This document shows, piece after piece, positions 16,310 through 24,932 of a DNA stretch of 64,000 nucleotides. The stretch is from Flavobacteriales bacterium. Lineage in GTDB: Bacteria > Bacteroidota > Bacteroidia > Flavobacteriales_F > PHOS-HE28. The DNA is taken from positions 46,259 through 110,258 of the forward strand of contig JADJDP010000053.1 in NCBI GenBank assembly GCA_016702645.1, in the 5' to 3' direction. A model generated the notes under the pieces. The model ran no database searches. It was not told where the DNA came from and worked only from the letters and a program-made list of their open reading frames with translations. Both the position numbers and the translations under genes were made by a program. Position 1 is the first letter of the stretch. The number at the start of each line of letters is the position of its first letter.

Positions 16310-17737
16310 TCAGAAGTACAACCGGCATACGACGACCGCAGTGATCACACACACCAGGTCCGCGGTGAGCATGATGCCCAGCGTGTACCGGCTGTCCTTC
16401 ACGTTCACGCTTCCGAAGTAGAGCGCAACCACATAGAAAGTGGTCTCCGCCGCGCCTTGGAACAGGCAGCTGAGTTGGCCCGTGAGGCTATCGGGTCCGT
16501 AGGTCTTCATGGCATCGAGCATGAAGCCACGCGAGCCTCCGGCGCTGAACGGACGCATGAGCGCCACGGGAATGGCATCGATCACCTCCTTGCTCACACC
16601 CACGCTGGCGAGCACCCAGGATAGGCCGTCCATCACTACGCCCATGAGGCCGCTGTTGCGGAAGATGCTCAGTGCCGCGAGCATCGCCAGCATGTAGGGT
16701 AGTACGCGCAAGCCCGTCGTGAAGCCATCCTTCGCGCCGTGCACGAAGCTCTCGAACATGTTGGTGCCCTTTTCGCGGAAGTAGCGTTCCACCAGGAAGG
16801 CATAACCCACGATCATCCCGATGATCGCCAGCAGCATCCCGTTGCTGAGGTTGTCCGTGAAGTGGAATTTGGCCGCGCCAGCGAGCGATCCGATGTAGGC
16901 CATGAGCCCCCCGATGATGCCACTGATCACCAACACACCGAGTATCACCGGCAGGTTGAAGAGGTTGATGCGCTGTTTGGCGGCTACGAGGAAGAGCGCG
17001 GCCAGCGTGCCCACGAACGAGGTGATGATGCATGGGACCATGATGTCGGCCGGGTTGGCTGCACCCTGTGCTGCGCGATATCCGATGATGCTCGTAGGCA
17101 ACAAGGTGAGGCCCGCTGCGTGAAGGCACAGGAACATGATCTGGCCGTTGGTGGCCCGGTCCTTCGTCGGATTGTCCTCCTGCATGCTTTCCATGGCCTT
17201 CAGACCGAAGGGTGTGGCTGCGCTGTCGAGACCGAGGAAGTTCGCAGCGAAGTTGAGCGTCATGAACCCGTAGGCGGGGTGATCCTTCCGCAGATCGGGG
17301 AACACGCGGTGGAAGACGGGGGAGAGGAAGTGGGCCAACTTCTCCATCGCCCGCGAATCGATCAGCAGATTGAGCAATCCGCAGAAGAAGGTCAGATAGC
17401 CTATCAGTGGCAACCACAAGTCCATGATCGTGTTGCGGCAGGTGGCAAAGAGGCCATCCGCAGGTTGCTTGCCGCGCGTGATCTTGATGGTGCCAGTACC
17501 ATTGATCGCGTAACGGTCGTCGTTCACGGCCACACCTTCTTCCCCAGCGGCGCGCAATGAACGCAGGAAGGACGTGCCCTGCAGCGCGGTGGTGTCGAGT
17601 TCTGAAACCACCAGTGCTTCACCATGCTTGCCATTGATGAGCATGCCGAGCGAATACTGACGCCCGGCAGCAAGCATCACCAGCACATAGGCGATGCTGA
17701 GTATGAGCATGAAAGTCCAGAAACGACTGAGGGCCAT
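16310..17737 (-). CDS. SpmA/SpmB-type nucleoside-recognition (Gate-domain) membrane protein
   Basis: A 475-aa protein in which both halves resemble spore maturation proteins A and B fused. After an N-terminal helix and an extracytoplasmic stretch (residues 25-90), the first half has 'LIGYLTFFCGLLNLLIDSRAMEKLAHFLSPVF', 'FAANFLGLDSAATPFGLKAMESMQ' and 'LTLLPTSIIGYR'. The second half has 'LPYMLAMLAALSIFRNSGLM', 'ALMRPFSAGGSRGFMLDAM' and 'LFQGAAETTFYVVALYFG'. Gate domains are thought to move nucleosides or ions. The fused form is common in non-spore-forming Bacteroidota. The start at 17737 follows the Cys-His protein gene. Confidence 0.88.
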   Translation of the reverse strand: MALSRFWTFMLILSIAYVLVMLAAGRQYSLGMLINGKHGEALVVSELDTTALQGTSFLRSLRAAGEEGVAVNDDRYAINGTGTIKITRGKQPADGLFATCRNTIMDLWLPLIGYLTFFCGLLNLLIDSRAMEKLAHFLSPVFHRVFPDLRKDHPAYGFMTLNFAANFLGLDSAATPFGLKAMESMQEDNPTKDRATNGQIMFLCLHAAGLTLLPTSIIGYRAAQGAANPADIMVPCIITSFVGTLAALFLVAAKQRINLFNLPVILGVLVISGIIGGLMAYIGSLAGAAKFHFTDNLSNGMLLAIIGMIVGYAFLVERYFREKGTNMFESFVHGAKDGFTTGLRVLPYMLAMLAALSIFRNSGLMGVVMDGLSWVLASVGVSKEVIDAIPVALMRPFSAGGSRGFMLDAMKTYGPDSLTGQLSCLFQGAAETTFYVVALYFGSVNVKDSRYTLGIMLTADLVCVITAVVVCRLYF

Positions 17738-17810
17738 GGACACAAAGAAGGGGAGGCATCCGGGCCGCCGGGCGCGAGCCCCGCGCACATGGCGAACAGT
17801 CAACTGTGGA

Positions 17811-18412
17811 CTATGGCAAGGTTGAGAGGTCCCTTCCCATGATCCACGCTTCCATCATCGTATCGCCAAGCAAACTGCCCACGATCCGGTAGCGTGAATG
17901 AGCCAGTGGGTTGTAGCCATCGAGTGGTTCACTGATGACGCCGGTGGCGTTGCCGTAATAGCTGCTATGAACGAACCGGATCTCATCACCGCTATTGTCG
18001 ATGAAGCCGACGTGGTTGTCCAAGCCCACCTTATACAATCCATCGCCTTGGGAGCGGATGTAGGCTTCCACCTCGGTCACCGAACGATCGCGGAAGCGCT
18101 TGATCCGATGGCTCACTTTCACGGTGATCGGTTCGGACGCCATCTGCGACCACTTGATGCGCGGCAGGCGGAAGCTAGCGTCCTGCAGCAACGTGTTCAC
18201 GAAGTAGCCGCAGGCGATCTTCCCCTGGCCGGGCGTGCGAGTGATGCCGTTATAGTCCCAAGGTGTTCCGTTCCAGGCTGGCAGGATATCCGAGGTGATC
18301 CATCGAAAACGTAGACGCGAGCGCTATCGATGAGGGCTGTCCGAGCTGATCTGTCTGCTTGTTCGTACGTGGCCTCAAAACGAAGTCGCTGTGCTTCGAT
18401 GGCCTGCTTCAT
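17811..18412 (-). CDS. Putative NlpC/P60-like Cys-His protein (one-base frameshift near 18300, start uncertain)
   Basis: The N-terminal part 'MKQAIEAQRLRFEATYEQADRSARTALIDSARVYVFD' breaks frame near 18300. Adding one G to the local GG restores 'ITSDILPAWNGTPWDYNGITRTPGQGKIACGYFVNTLLQDA', and the rest runs to 17811. 'IACGYFV' supplies a candidate nucleophilic Cys at a helix start, and 'GLDNHVGFIDNSGDEIRFVHSS' a candidate His, the order found in NlpC/P60 papain-like hydrolases. The 602-nt span fits one missing base. The upstream sequence to the methyltransferase stop is open in the same frame but lacks a signal peptide, so the N-terminus may be longer or damaged. Confidence 0.6.
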
Positions 18413-18489
18413 CTCCACATAAGTGGGAGAGGCGGGGGCACCGGACGTACCTGCGACAGACCCTCTGCACTTTGTAACGATGGTTGACG

Positions 18490-19290
18490 CTAGACTTCCA
18501 GCGTCGCGCTCAACCCATAGACCATCGGCAACTTGCCCTCCATGCCCTTGATGCGGTACATCCCGTCTTCGCCCTCCGCCGCATTTCGGAAGCAGTCGTG
18601 CGGCGAGCCGTCCAATTCGGTGAAGCGCTCGATCCGTAGGCCGACGTTCAAAATGGCGGTGATCACGTCGCCCAGAGAGTGGTTCCACGAATGTGATTCG
18701 AGCTTGATGTTCGCCTCGCGATCCGCGTAGGTGCCCTGCTCTTCTTCCACGATGGTCTGCCGGTTGAAGTAGGAGTAGGCGATCCCGGTGAAGTCGTTGT
18801 CGAACATCCACATCACAGGATGGAACTCCACGAATACCAATCGGCCGCCGGGTTTCAGGTAGCGCTTGATGTTGGCGGCCCAGGGTCGCAGGTCGGGGAG
18901 CCAGCCAATGGTACCGAAGCTGGTGTACACGATGTCGAAGCGACCATCGAGTTCCGGTACAGGGTCGATCACGTTGCTGAGCACCCAGGAAGCCTTCAGT
19001 CCACAGCGCTCGGTGAGTCGTTGCGCTTCTGCGATCGCGGTGTCGGAAATGTCCAAGCCGGTAACCGCGGCACCCATGCGCGCTAGCGAAAGCGTGTCCT
19101 GGCCGAAGTGGCACTGCAGGTGGAGGATGCGTTTTCCCGCCACATCGCCGAGAAGCTCAAGCTCGATCGCGGTGAGTGAATTGCGCCCCGCAATGAAGCT
19201 CTCAAGGTCGTACATCCGCGACGTGAGGTGGAGCGGAACGCGTGCGTTCCACATGGCCCGGTTGAGCTCGAAGGCATCCTTCTCTTCCAT
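18490..19290 (-). CDS. Class I SAM-dependent methyltransferase
   Basis: A 266-aa protein. Motif I is 'RILHLQCHFGQDTLSLARMGAAVTGLDIS' (residues 54-82), motif II is 'FDIVYTSFGTIGWLPDL', and motif III is 'YLKPGGRLVFVEFHP'. This is the Rossmann methyltransferase fold for small molecules; the substrate cannot be told. It starts 9 bp after the SIMPL gene stop and is probably co-transcribed with it. Confidence 0.9.
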   Translation of the reverse strand: MEEKDAFELNRAMWNARVPLHLTSRMYDLESFIAGRNSLTAIELELLGDVAGKRILHLQCHFGQDTLSLARMGAAVTGLDISDTAIAEAQRLTERCGLKASWVLSNVIDPVPELDGRFDIVYTSFGTIGWLPDLRPWAANIKRYLKPGGRLVFVEFHPVMWMFDNDFTGIAYSYFNRQTIVEEEQGTYADREANIKLESHSWNHSLGDVITAILNVGLRIERFTELDGSPHDCFRNAAEGEDGMYRIKGMEGKLPMVYGLSATLEV

Positions 19291-19299
19291 GCCCCGAAA

Positions 19300-20277
19300 C
19301 TAGGGCACCTGCATTTCACGCATATCACCCTTGTCCGTGATCCAGATGTACTTCACCAGTTGCTTGGCCTCCTTTTTCTGGAAACCCTCCGGTAGCTGGC
19401 ACGACAATGTGAGATTGTAGGTGTACTGAACGGGTGGTTCCGTGAACTCCGGGTGCAGCACGATGTCGAAGCGGCTGTAAGGGACCTTGTTGTAGAAGAG
19501 CGTGCTGGGCTTGCGTACGTCGTTCACCTGCTGGCCCTTGCGCTTGCTATTGAGGCTCATGGTGCTGTGCGCTTGGTATGCTGTATAACGTTCCAATGGG
19601 AAGTGCGCATTGCTCTGCTCGCCGGCTGTCCGGTGGCTCTCTTCGATCTTAAGGCCCAGCTTGGTGAAGGCTGCGAGCTTCTTCTCCATGGCGCGGAGGG
19701 CGACCGTGCGAAGGGTGTCGTAGCACGCGCCTTGGTCCTGCACGATGTAATCCACCTTCACCAGGTCGTAGATCTCTTCTTTTGCTGCTGCGGTCACGAT
19801 CTTGTCCAGCACCTTGGCATTGCTGAACCGGATGTGGATGTTCTTCTGGATCTCGAACCCGGCTGGGATCTCCTGATAGTACTTGCTCCAGCCTTTCCGG
19901 ATGGTCTCATACTCGAACACCGGCACGAAGCTGAGCATGTCCACGAAAACGTCGTCAACTTCCAGTCGCTCCTTCTTCAGTCGAGCTTCCAGTGCACCGA
20001 TACGCTCGTTGATCAAACTGTCCACCTCCTCCGCGGTCTGGCCCACCTGGCTGATGTGGAAGATGGCGAGGTAGCTGTCCGCTTGGGCGTTCATCATCGT
20101 GTTCACTTCCAGTAAGAGCACATTGCCCTGTACGGTTGCACGCACCGGTTGCTCCGCTTGCTGGAAGAAGATGCGCGTGTTGGCATCGTAGAGCAGGTTG
20201 CCTGAGACCTGCGGCTGGGCAGCGAGGCTGAAGGCGATGCCGCACGAAGCGGCGAGGGAGCGGAAGCGATGGTGCAT
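19300..20277 (-). CDS. SIMPL-domain (DUF541) periplasmic protein
   Basis: A 325-aa protein started at 20277 (MHHRFRSLAASCGIAFSLAAQ, signal peptide). The mature part has the SIMPL layout: 'QPQVSGNLLYDANTRIFFQQ', 'NAQADSYLAIFHISQVGQTAEEVDSLINERI', and two interleaved beta-alpha units with 'VDYIVQDQGACYDTLRTVALRAMEKKLAAFTKLGLKIEES'. SIMPL proteins such as E. coli YggE limit oxidative stress, by an unclear mechanism. The frame is open far upstream only because it overlaps the end of the bestrophin gene. Confidence 0.85.
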   Translation of the reverse strand: MHHRFRSLAASCGIAFSLAAQPQVSGNLLYDANTRIFFQQAEQPVRATVQGNVLLLEVNTMMNAQADSYLAIFHISQVGQTAEEVDSLINERIGALEARLKKERLEVDDVFVDMLSFVPVFEYETIRKGWSKYYQEIPAGFEIQKNIHIRFSNAKVLDKIVTAAAKEEIYDLVKVDYIVQDQGACYDTLRTVALRAMEKKLAAFTKLGLKIEESHRTAGEQSNAHFPLERYTAYQAHSTMSLNSKRKGQQVNDVRKPSTLFYNKVPYSRFDIVLHPEFTEPPVQYTYNLTLSCQLPEGFQKKEAKQLVKYIWITDKGDMREMQVP

Positions 20278-21230
20278 GGTGCGTTGGTTTGCACCTGCGG
20301 TACACGGTCGTTCGCTCGAGGGGATCTCGTTGGACGCAGGTTCGTCAGGGCATGGAGGAACCACCTCCACGTTGCCTTTCTCACGTGCCTGTTGCTCAGG
20401 CGATCCATCGGCAGGTCGTTCGCGTCCTTGCCGAAGGGGTCCTCGATGCTCTCGGCGATGAGTTCGAGGCTCGCGAGCACGTAGAAAATGAACATGACCA
20501 CCGGGGTGGCGAGGTAACCCAGCGTGAACGCGAACCCGAAGGGAAGGGTGATGACATAGATGAAGATGAACTTCTTGATGAAGCTGCTGTAGGAATAGGG
20601 GATGGGCGTGTTCTTGATGCGCTCGCACGCTCCGCAGATCTCCAGGAACTGCACCAATTCCTTGTCGAGCGTCAGCAACTGTTCGCCTGTGATGGCACCC
20701 TCTTTCTGCAAGCGGCGAGTGCGTTCCGTCATCAGTTGCATCACCTGGTTCGGGATGTGTTTGCTGCGGTCGAAATCGGTGATCTCCGGATGCGGTTGAG
20801 CATCCAATTCCAAGCGGGTTTTCTCCAGATGGAGGTGCAGCTTCAACTCATGCGCAAAGAGCGGGATCAAGCGCGCATAGAAGGCGCGTGTGTTGCCGTC
20901 CTCCGGTACGTACGCATCGATCTTCACGGCGAGATTGCGGCTCGTGTTCACCAATTGCCCCCAGAGCTTGCGGCCTTCCCACCAGCGATCGTACGCTGTG
21001 TTGGTGCGGAAGACGAGGAGCATGCTGATGGCGAAGCCCAGCAGGCTGTGCATCACCGGTAGGTTGCTCACAAAGCTCTCCTTGCCCAGATGCAGGTACA
21101 TCACTTCCACCCAGCCCACCAAGGCGGTGAACACACCCATCATCAACAGCCATGGAAGCAGTTTGAGGAAAGTGTCCGAGCGGTGAAGTGCAAGTGCATT
21201 GATCCAATTGTTGCTGTCGTAGGCTAGCAT
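20103..21230 (-). CDS. Bestrophin/UPF0187-family chloride-channel-like protein
   Basis: A 375-aa frame. Residues 1-290 are typical bestrophin: 'WLLMMGVFTALVGWVEV', 'HSLLGFAISMLLVFRTNTAYDRWWEGRKLWGQLVNTSRNL', 'FIYVITLPFGFAFTLGYL' and 'ELIAESIEDPFGKDANDLPMDRLS', where the acidic cluster is the calcium-clasp-like site. After this, where bestrophins normally stop, about 85 low-complexity residues continue into the SIMPL gene, overlapping it by 175 bp. A lost stop or frameshift near 20390 is likely. Bestrophins are pentameric anion channels. It begins 2 bp after the SDR stop. Confidence 0.85.
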   Translation of the reverse strand: MLAYDSNNWINALALHRSDTFLKLLPWLLMMGVFTALVGWVEVMYLHLGKESFVSNLPVMHSLLGFAISMLLVFRTNTAYDRWWEGRKLWGQLVNTSRNLAVKIDAYVPEDGNTRAFYARLIPLFAHELKLHLHLEKTRLELDAQPHPEITDFDRSKHIPNQVMQLMTERTRRLQKEGAITGEQLLTLDKELVQFLEICGACERIKNTPIPYSYSSFIKKFIFIYVITLPFGFAFTLGYLATPVVMFIFYVLASLELIAESIEDPFGKDANDLPMDRLSNRHVRKATWRWFLHALTNLRPTRSPRANDRVPQVQTNAPCTIASAPSPLRAASPSASLPSRRSQATCSTMPTRASSSSKRSNRCVQPYRAMCSYWK

Positions 21231-21232
21231 GC

Positions 21233-22042
21233 TTACTCGTAGTGTTTACCAACCATGCGCTGGAACATGCGGCCGGGTAGGAGCTTCTTGGCCAGGACAC
21301 TGATGCGCTGAACGCCCTGTGCGACCAGATAGCTGGTCCGCGGACGGGGTGATGCGATCACTTTCGCGACCACGCGAGCAAGTTCGTCCGGATCACGGCT
21401 GTAATGGAGACTGCCACCCAGCACCTCCATGGCCTTTTGGTAACCGGCTTGATGATCGGGTGTGATGGTATCGGGCCTCAGTCGTGCTGAGGCGATGTTG
21501 GTCTTGAACTCTCCGGGCTGTATGGAGACGACATCGATCCCGAAAGGCTTCATTTCCACCGCAAGTGCCTCACCATACCGTTCCAGCGCGGCTTTGCTCG
21601 CACTGTAGAAGCTTCGATAGGGCAACCCGAAGTTGGCCGCGATGCTCGTGATGTTGATGATCAGCCCCTTCTTGTGCTCACGCATTCCCGGCAGTACAGC
21701 CCGACATACCCGGTGTGCGCCGAGCACGTTCGTATCCAGCAATTTCCAGGCGAGTGCTGGCGTGATGTCCTCCACAGGACCCTGTATACCCAGGCCAGCG
21801 TTGTTGACCAGCACATCGATGCGACCTTCTCGGTGAAGGACCTCTTCCACCGCGTCACGCACCGAAACCTCATCGGTCACATCCATGGGGAGCAATATGT
21901 AGCCATGCTCATGCGGCCCAGCCAATACCGTCCGGCCGGTGCCGTACACCTTGTGTCCCGAAGCAGCAAGGCGCGCACAGATGGCAGCGCCAAGGCCGCT
22001 GCTCCCTCCGGTTACAAGCACCACTTTCATCGAATTCGACAT
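21233..22042 (-). CDS. Short-chain dehydrogenase/reductase (SDR)
   Basis: A 269-aa classical SDR. Cofactor motif 'TGGSSGLG' (NADP-type T-G-x-x-x-G-x-G), 'NNAGLG', catalytic Ser in 'INITSIAANF' and the Y-x-x-x-K motif 'YSASKAALERYGEAL'. The substrate is unknown; the family often acts on steroid-like or acyl substrates. The ATG at 22042 is 5 bp after a -7-like box, so the message would be leaderless from this codon; the ATG at 22030 (MKVVLVTGG) would leave a 12-nt leader and is an equal candidate. Confidence 0.88.
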   Translation of the reverse strand: MSNSMKVVLVTGGSSGLGAAICARLAASGHKVYGTGRTVLAGPHEHGYILLPMDVTDEVSVRDAVEEVLHREGRIDVLVNNAGLGIQGPVEDITPALAWKLLDTNVLGAHRVCRAVLPGMREHKKGLIINITSIAANFGLPYRSFYSASKAALERYGEALAVEMKPFGIDVVSIQPGEFKTNIASARLRPDTITPDHQAGYQKAMEVLGGSLHYSRDPDELARVVAKVIASPRPRTSYLVAQGVQRISVLAKKLLPGRMFQRMVGKHYE

Positions 22043-22047
22043 TGCGG

Positions 22048-22055
22048 CCAAGGTA
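22048..22055 (-). promoter_or_regulatory. -7-like promoter box of the SDR-bestrophin-SIMPL run
   Basis: Reads TACCTTGG followed by CCGC on the minus strand, one mismatch from TAnnTTTG and sharing the GCC-rich flank of other boxes here. It ends 5 bp before the first possible start codon. Confidence 0.4.
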
Positions 22056-22170
22056 TTGGTCGTCGCGGGGAGCGCCCCGCGCTCGATCGGGAAGGCGCTG
22101 AGGTTGGTTCGCGCAGATGACTTCGCGCTCGTGGTTCGACCGGCTCACCACGACATCGCTCGGTTACCCC

Positions 22171-22180
22171 AAAAAAAAGA
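22171..22180 (-). terminator. T-run terminator of the SRP RNA
   Basis: Eight consecutive T on the minus strand directly after the closing GGGGCAAG/CTTGCCCC stem of the SRP RNA, so the RNA's own end stem acts as the terminator hairpin. Confidence 0.8.
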
Positions 22181-22278
22181 GGGGCAAGCGACCTATATCA
22201 CACCGCTACAACCGCCTACCCTTGCTGCCTTCCGGCCCTGGGGGATTCGACGGGAGCTGGTTGTACAGGACTTGCCCC
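22181..22278 (-). ncRNA. ffs: Bacterial small signal recognition particle RNA (4.5S RNA)
   Basis: About 98 nt on the minus strand. The ends pair (GGGGCAAG with CTTGCCCC), and the apical domain contains the invariant SRP motifs: the GGAA tetraloop and asymmetric loop as 'CAGGGCCGGAAGGCAGCAAGG'-type sequence near 22225-22245. This is the compact Alu-less SRP RNA that binds Ffh and targets membrane proteins. A T-rich run (TCTTTTTTTT, 22171-22180) follows immediately as terminator, and a -7 box lies 5 bp before the 5' end. Confidence 0.95.
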
Positions 22279-22283
22279 GGCGG

Positions 22284-22316
22284 CGAAAGTAGGTCGATCG
22301 TGGTGACGTATCGCAA
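22284..22316 (-). promoter_or_regulatory. SRP RNA promoter (TTG-N22-TACTTTCG)
   Basis: TACTTTCG at 22284-22291 with TTG at 22314-22316 on the minus strand, 22 bp apart. The RNA 5' end deduced from pairing (22278) is 5 bp after the box, which fixes the start-site spacing for this organism. Confidence 0.7.
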
Positions 22317-22318
22317 GG

Positions 22319-24715
22319 TCAGTCCTTTACGAAACGCGTCGTGCGCCGATCACCGTTCACATCGGAGGTGATCAAGTACGTGCCTGCTTGCAAACCAGCG
22401 ACATCCAACTCCAAACGATTGATGCCGATCGTCACCGCCTGCTGGTAGGTGGCGAGCAGTCGTCCGCGTACATCACTGATCCGAACGTCGGCCATGCCAT
22501 CGGAAGCGGCATCCAAGCCGAGCACCACATCATTCGTTGCCGGATTGGGGTACAGCGCTGCCCCTCCGTCGGTCGGGCGGAAGTAGGCCGTCACCTTTCC
22601 ATCCGCAGGGAAGGATCGCTTCCAGTGCAGTTCTCGGGTGGTCAATGGGTCCTCGCTATAGGCCCAATGATCGAACGTGAATCCATCGTTGGGTTCCACC
22701 GTCACATCAATATCGTTCCCGTTGAAGTAGTATCCACGGAAGGGCAGTTCCGGTGCGATCGTGTTGAGAAGGATGGTGCCTGCCGCTGGTGGAAACACGT
22801 CGAATTCCAGTAGCGGTGAGTTCGGAAAACCATACTGGTCCAACACATGCTGGCGCACGTATCCACTACGCACTTGCGCGAAATGCGGGATGATCCCGAA
22901 GGCATGGTCCAAGTAGAACTGGAACCAACAGTCCCACCGATCGAAGTGGCGCTCGATCTCACCATCGTAGGCCGCCATGATCCGGTCCACTTCTGCTTGC
23001 AGGCTGGCCGCACCCAAGGAGGTGTTCATCAGGTCCGCCAGTCGGTTCAGGTAGGTGCGCTTGAACTCGCTGTTGGTAAGCAAGCCTCGCAACAGCTTGC
23101 TATGCACGAACTCGGCACCATGCACGAAGGTCCAGTCGAACATGTTGATGTCCTGCGGGATCCAACCGTAGATCTCCATGGTGCCATCCAGATCGTACAG
23201 CATGTAGCGCCATTTGCCTTCGGTGATCGATGGCTTCCAGTACTTGAGGTTGTTCCCGGGCCAATCAACGTTGCCGGCGTACATCTCCAATGCGAAGTAG
23301 TCCTTGGCACTTTTCAGGTCGAAGAGGCTGTCCACATAGGCCCAGTTCGCGGGATCGTTCATGTCCTGCGTGCGGATGTGCTCCATGAGGTTCCAGAAGT
23401 GGATGGTATCTCCCTGCATGCTCCAATTCTCTTCCTCCATCATCAACACATCATCGCGATCAGCTCCGTAGTTGTTGTGCAGGTGGTCATTGTCGATGCG
23501 TTCACGGATCTCGACCAGCCCCCAATAGGTGCCGTTCACGTAGGCGATCGCCGGACGAAAGGCCAATTCATCGATGTCCAGGTCGTTGTGCAAGGAGACT
23601 TGGTGCCATAGCCCGTCCCGGAAATTGCTGATGCAGAAATCGCTACCGGAATTGCGCAGCACCAGGGTCTTGAACTTGTCAACCCCATCTCGTTCAGGGA
23701 AGAAGGGGTAGGTCATCATATCATTACCGTACCTCGCCTGCGCGGTCAAGCGCAGCGGCCGCTGAGGGTTCACGCGTGAACGTCTTCCTCCATGGATCTG
23801 GACATCCAACTTCTGCATGAGGCCACGGGTGCCGTTGGCTTCGAAGAACTCCACATGCGCGGGAAGCGAGCGCTCCGCCCAGTAGTTGGCACCGTAGTAC
23901 GGCCATGCGGTGTCGGCATTCGGACCTGTCACGTACATGCCCAGATCGGGATGGAACATGCTATCAGGATCCACGGAGAGCGATATGATCGGTAGGTCGC
24001 GCTGGGAACTCACCACATAGGAGGACACCGCTACCTGCGAGGGGAGCCACTGGTCCCTATAGGTCCTTGCTTGCAGGACCATGGTGGAATCGACCGTGAT
24101 AGCACTGGCGATCGGCGATGAACCATCAGGTGTACGACCGTTCCATGTCCAGCGAACGGTGCCGTCAACGGCACTTGCGCTCACGCTCGTTCCTTGCTGC
24201 GTGTATCCGGCAGGTTTGTTGAAGACCGGTGTGGGTGCGTAGCCCAGGTACGTGGTGCTGGTGTTCGCTGCTCCCGGTGTTGGTGCATCGAAAAAGTACG
24301 GGCCGCTTCCGAACGAAGCTCCTGAACCGTAGGAGTGGTCGCTGTCAAGCCGCGGAACATCAACCGTCTGCAAGGGAGCCAGGTCGGCATCGGAGAGCAC
24401 GATGGTCTCACCTTGGCCGTCGATGCCGAAAGGGAAGCCGGCGGTGTTGTCGGAATACAGCACCACGAATTCGCCTGCACCGAGCAGCAGCGCGGGAAGT
24501 TGCCAAAGGCCGGGTTCGCTCGGTTTGTCGCTCAGGAAGAACTGCTGCAATTGCACGGAAGAAGCACTGGCGTTGTACAGTTCGATCCAATCAGGATGGC
24601 TGCCGTCAGGTGCCTCCCATACCGTCGCGTTACGAGAGCACACCTCGTTGATCACCACTTGTGCCGAGGTCACAGCGACGAGTGTGATCCCGGTAACGGT
24701 GGCAATGATGCGCAT
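22319..24715 (-). CDS. Secreted CotH-kinase-family protein with lamin-tail and T9SS sorting domains
   Basis: A 798-aa protein with a signal peptide (MRIIATVTGITLVAVTSAQ). It opens with a lamin-tail-like domain ('VVINEVCSRNATVWEAPDGSHPDWIELYN'), then a chitobiase-type linker ('GTSVSASAVDGTVRWTWNGRTPDGSSPIAS'). The CotH domain spans about residues 230-600 ('KLDVQIHGGRRSRVNPQRPLRL', 'LVLRNSGSDF', 'YVNGTYWGLVEIRERID', 'YMLYDLDGTMEIYGW'). It ends with a T9SS type A domain ('ALYPNPATNDVVLGL ... FVKD'). CotH proteins are atypical protein kinases or structural surface proteins. Expected at the cell surface. Confidence 0.9.
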   Translation of the reverse strand: MRIIATVTGITLVAVTSAQVVINEVCSRNATVWEAPDGSHPDWIELYNASASSVQLQQFFLSDKPSEPGLWQLPALLLGAGEFVVLYSDNTAGFPFGIDGQGETIVLSDADLAPLQTVDVPRLDSDHSYGSGASFGSGPYFFDAPTPGAANTSTTYLGYAPTPVFNKPAGYTQQGTSVSASAVDGTVRWTWNGRTPDGSSPIASAITVDSTMVLQARTYRDQWLPSQVAVSSYVVSSQRDLPIISLSVDPDSMFHPDLGMYVTGPNADTAWPYYGANYWAERSLPAHVEFFEANGTRGLMQKLDVQIHGGRRSRVNPQRPLRLTAQARYGNDMMTYPFFPERDGVDKFKTLVLRNSGSDFCISNFRDGLWHQVSLHNDLDIDELAFRPAIAYVNGTYWGLVEIRERIDNDHLHNNYGADRDDVLMMEEENWSMQGDTIHFWNLMEHIRTQDMNDPANWAYVDSLFDLKSAKDYFALEMYAGNVDWPGNNLKYWKPSITEGKWRYMLYDLDGTMEIYGWIPQDINMFDWTFVHGAEFVHSKLLRGLLTNSEFKRTYLNRLADLMNTSLGAASLQAEVDRIMAAYDGEIERHFDRWDCWFQFYLDHAFGIIPHFAQVRSGYVRQHVLDQYGFPNSPLLEFDVFPPAAGTILLNTIAPELPFRGYYFNGNDIDVTVEPNDGFTFDHWAYSEDPLTTRELHWKRSFPADGKVTAYFRPTDGGAALYPNPATNDVVLGLDAASDGMADVRISDVRGRLLATYQQAVTIGINRLELDVAGLQAGTYLITSDVNGDRRTTRFVKD

Positions 24716-24745
24716 CGGGGGGCGAATGAGCTCGGCTGGAAGACA

Positions 24746-24753
24746 CGAAGTTA
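24746..24753 (-). promoter_or_regulatory. -7 promoter box of the CotH gene
   Basis: Reads TAACTTCG on the minus strand, the local TAnnTTCG variant, 30 bp before the start codon at 24715. Confidence 0.45.
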
Positions 24754-24932
24754 CCGGTATGTGTTGCCCGCACTGCCCTATCGACAGGCGCGCATCAACA
24801 AGCAGGTGTGCTCTTTGCCGATAGGTGCGATCTTGAGTTTCTGCACTGGCAAGGGAAGTACCTTGGCATGGCTTGCCGACGACCACCTTCGTGGAAGTAC
24901 CCTCCCGCTAACCTCCAGATGAACTACAGACC

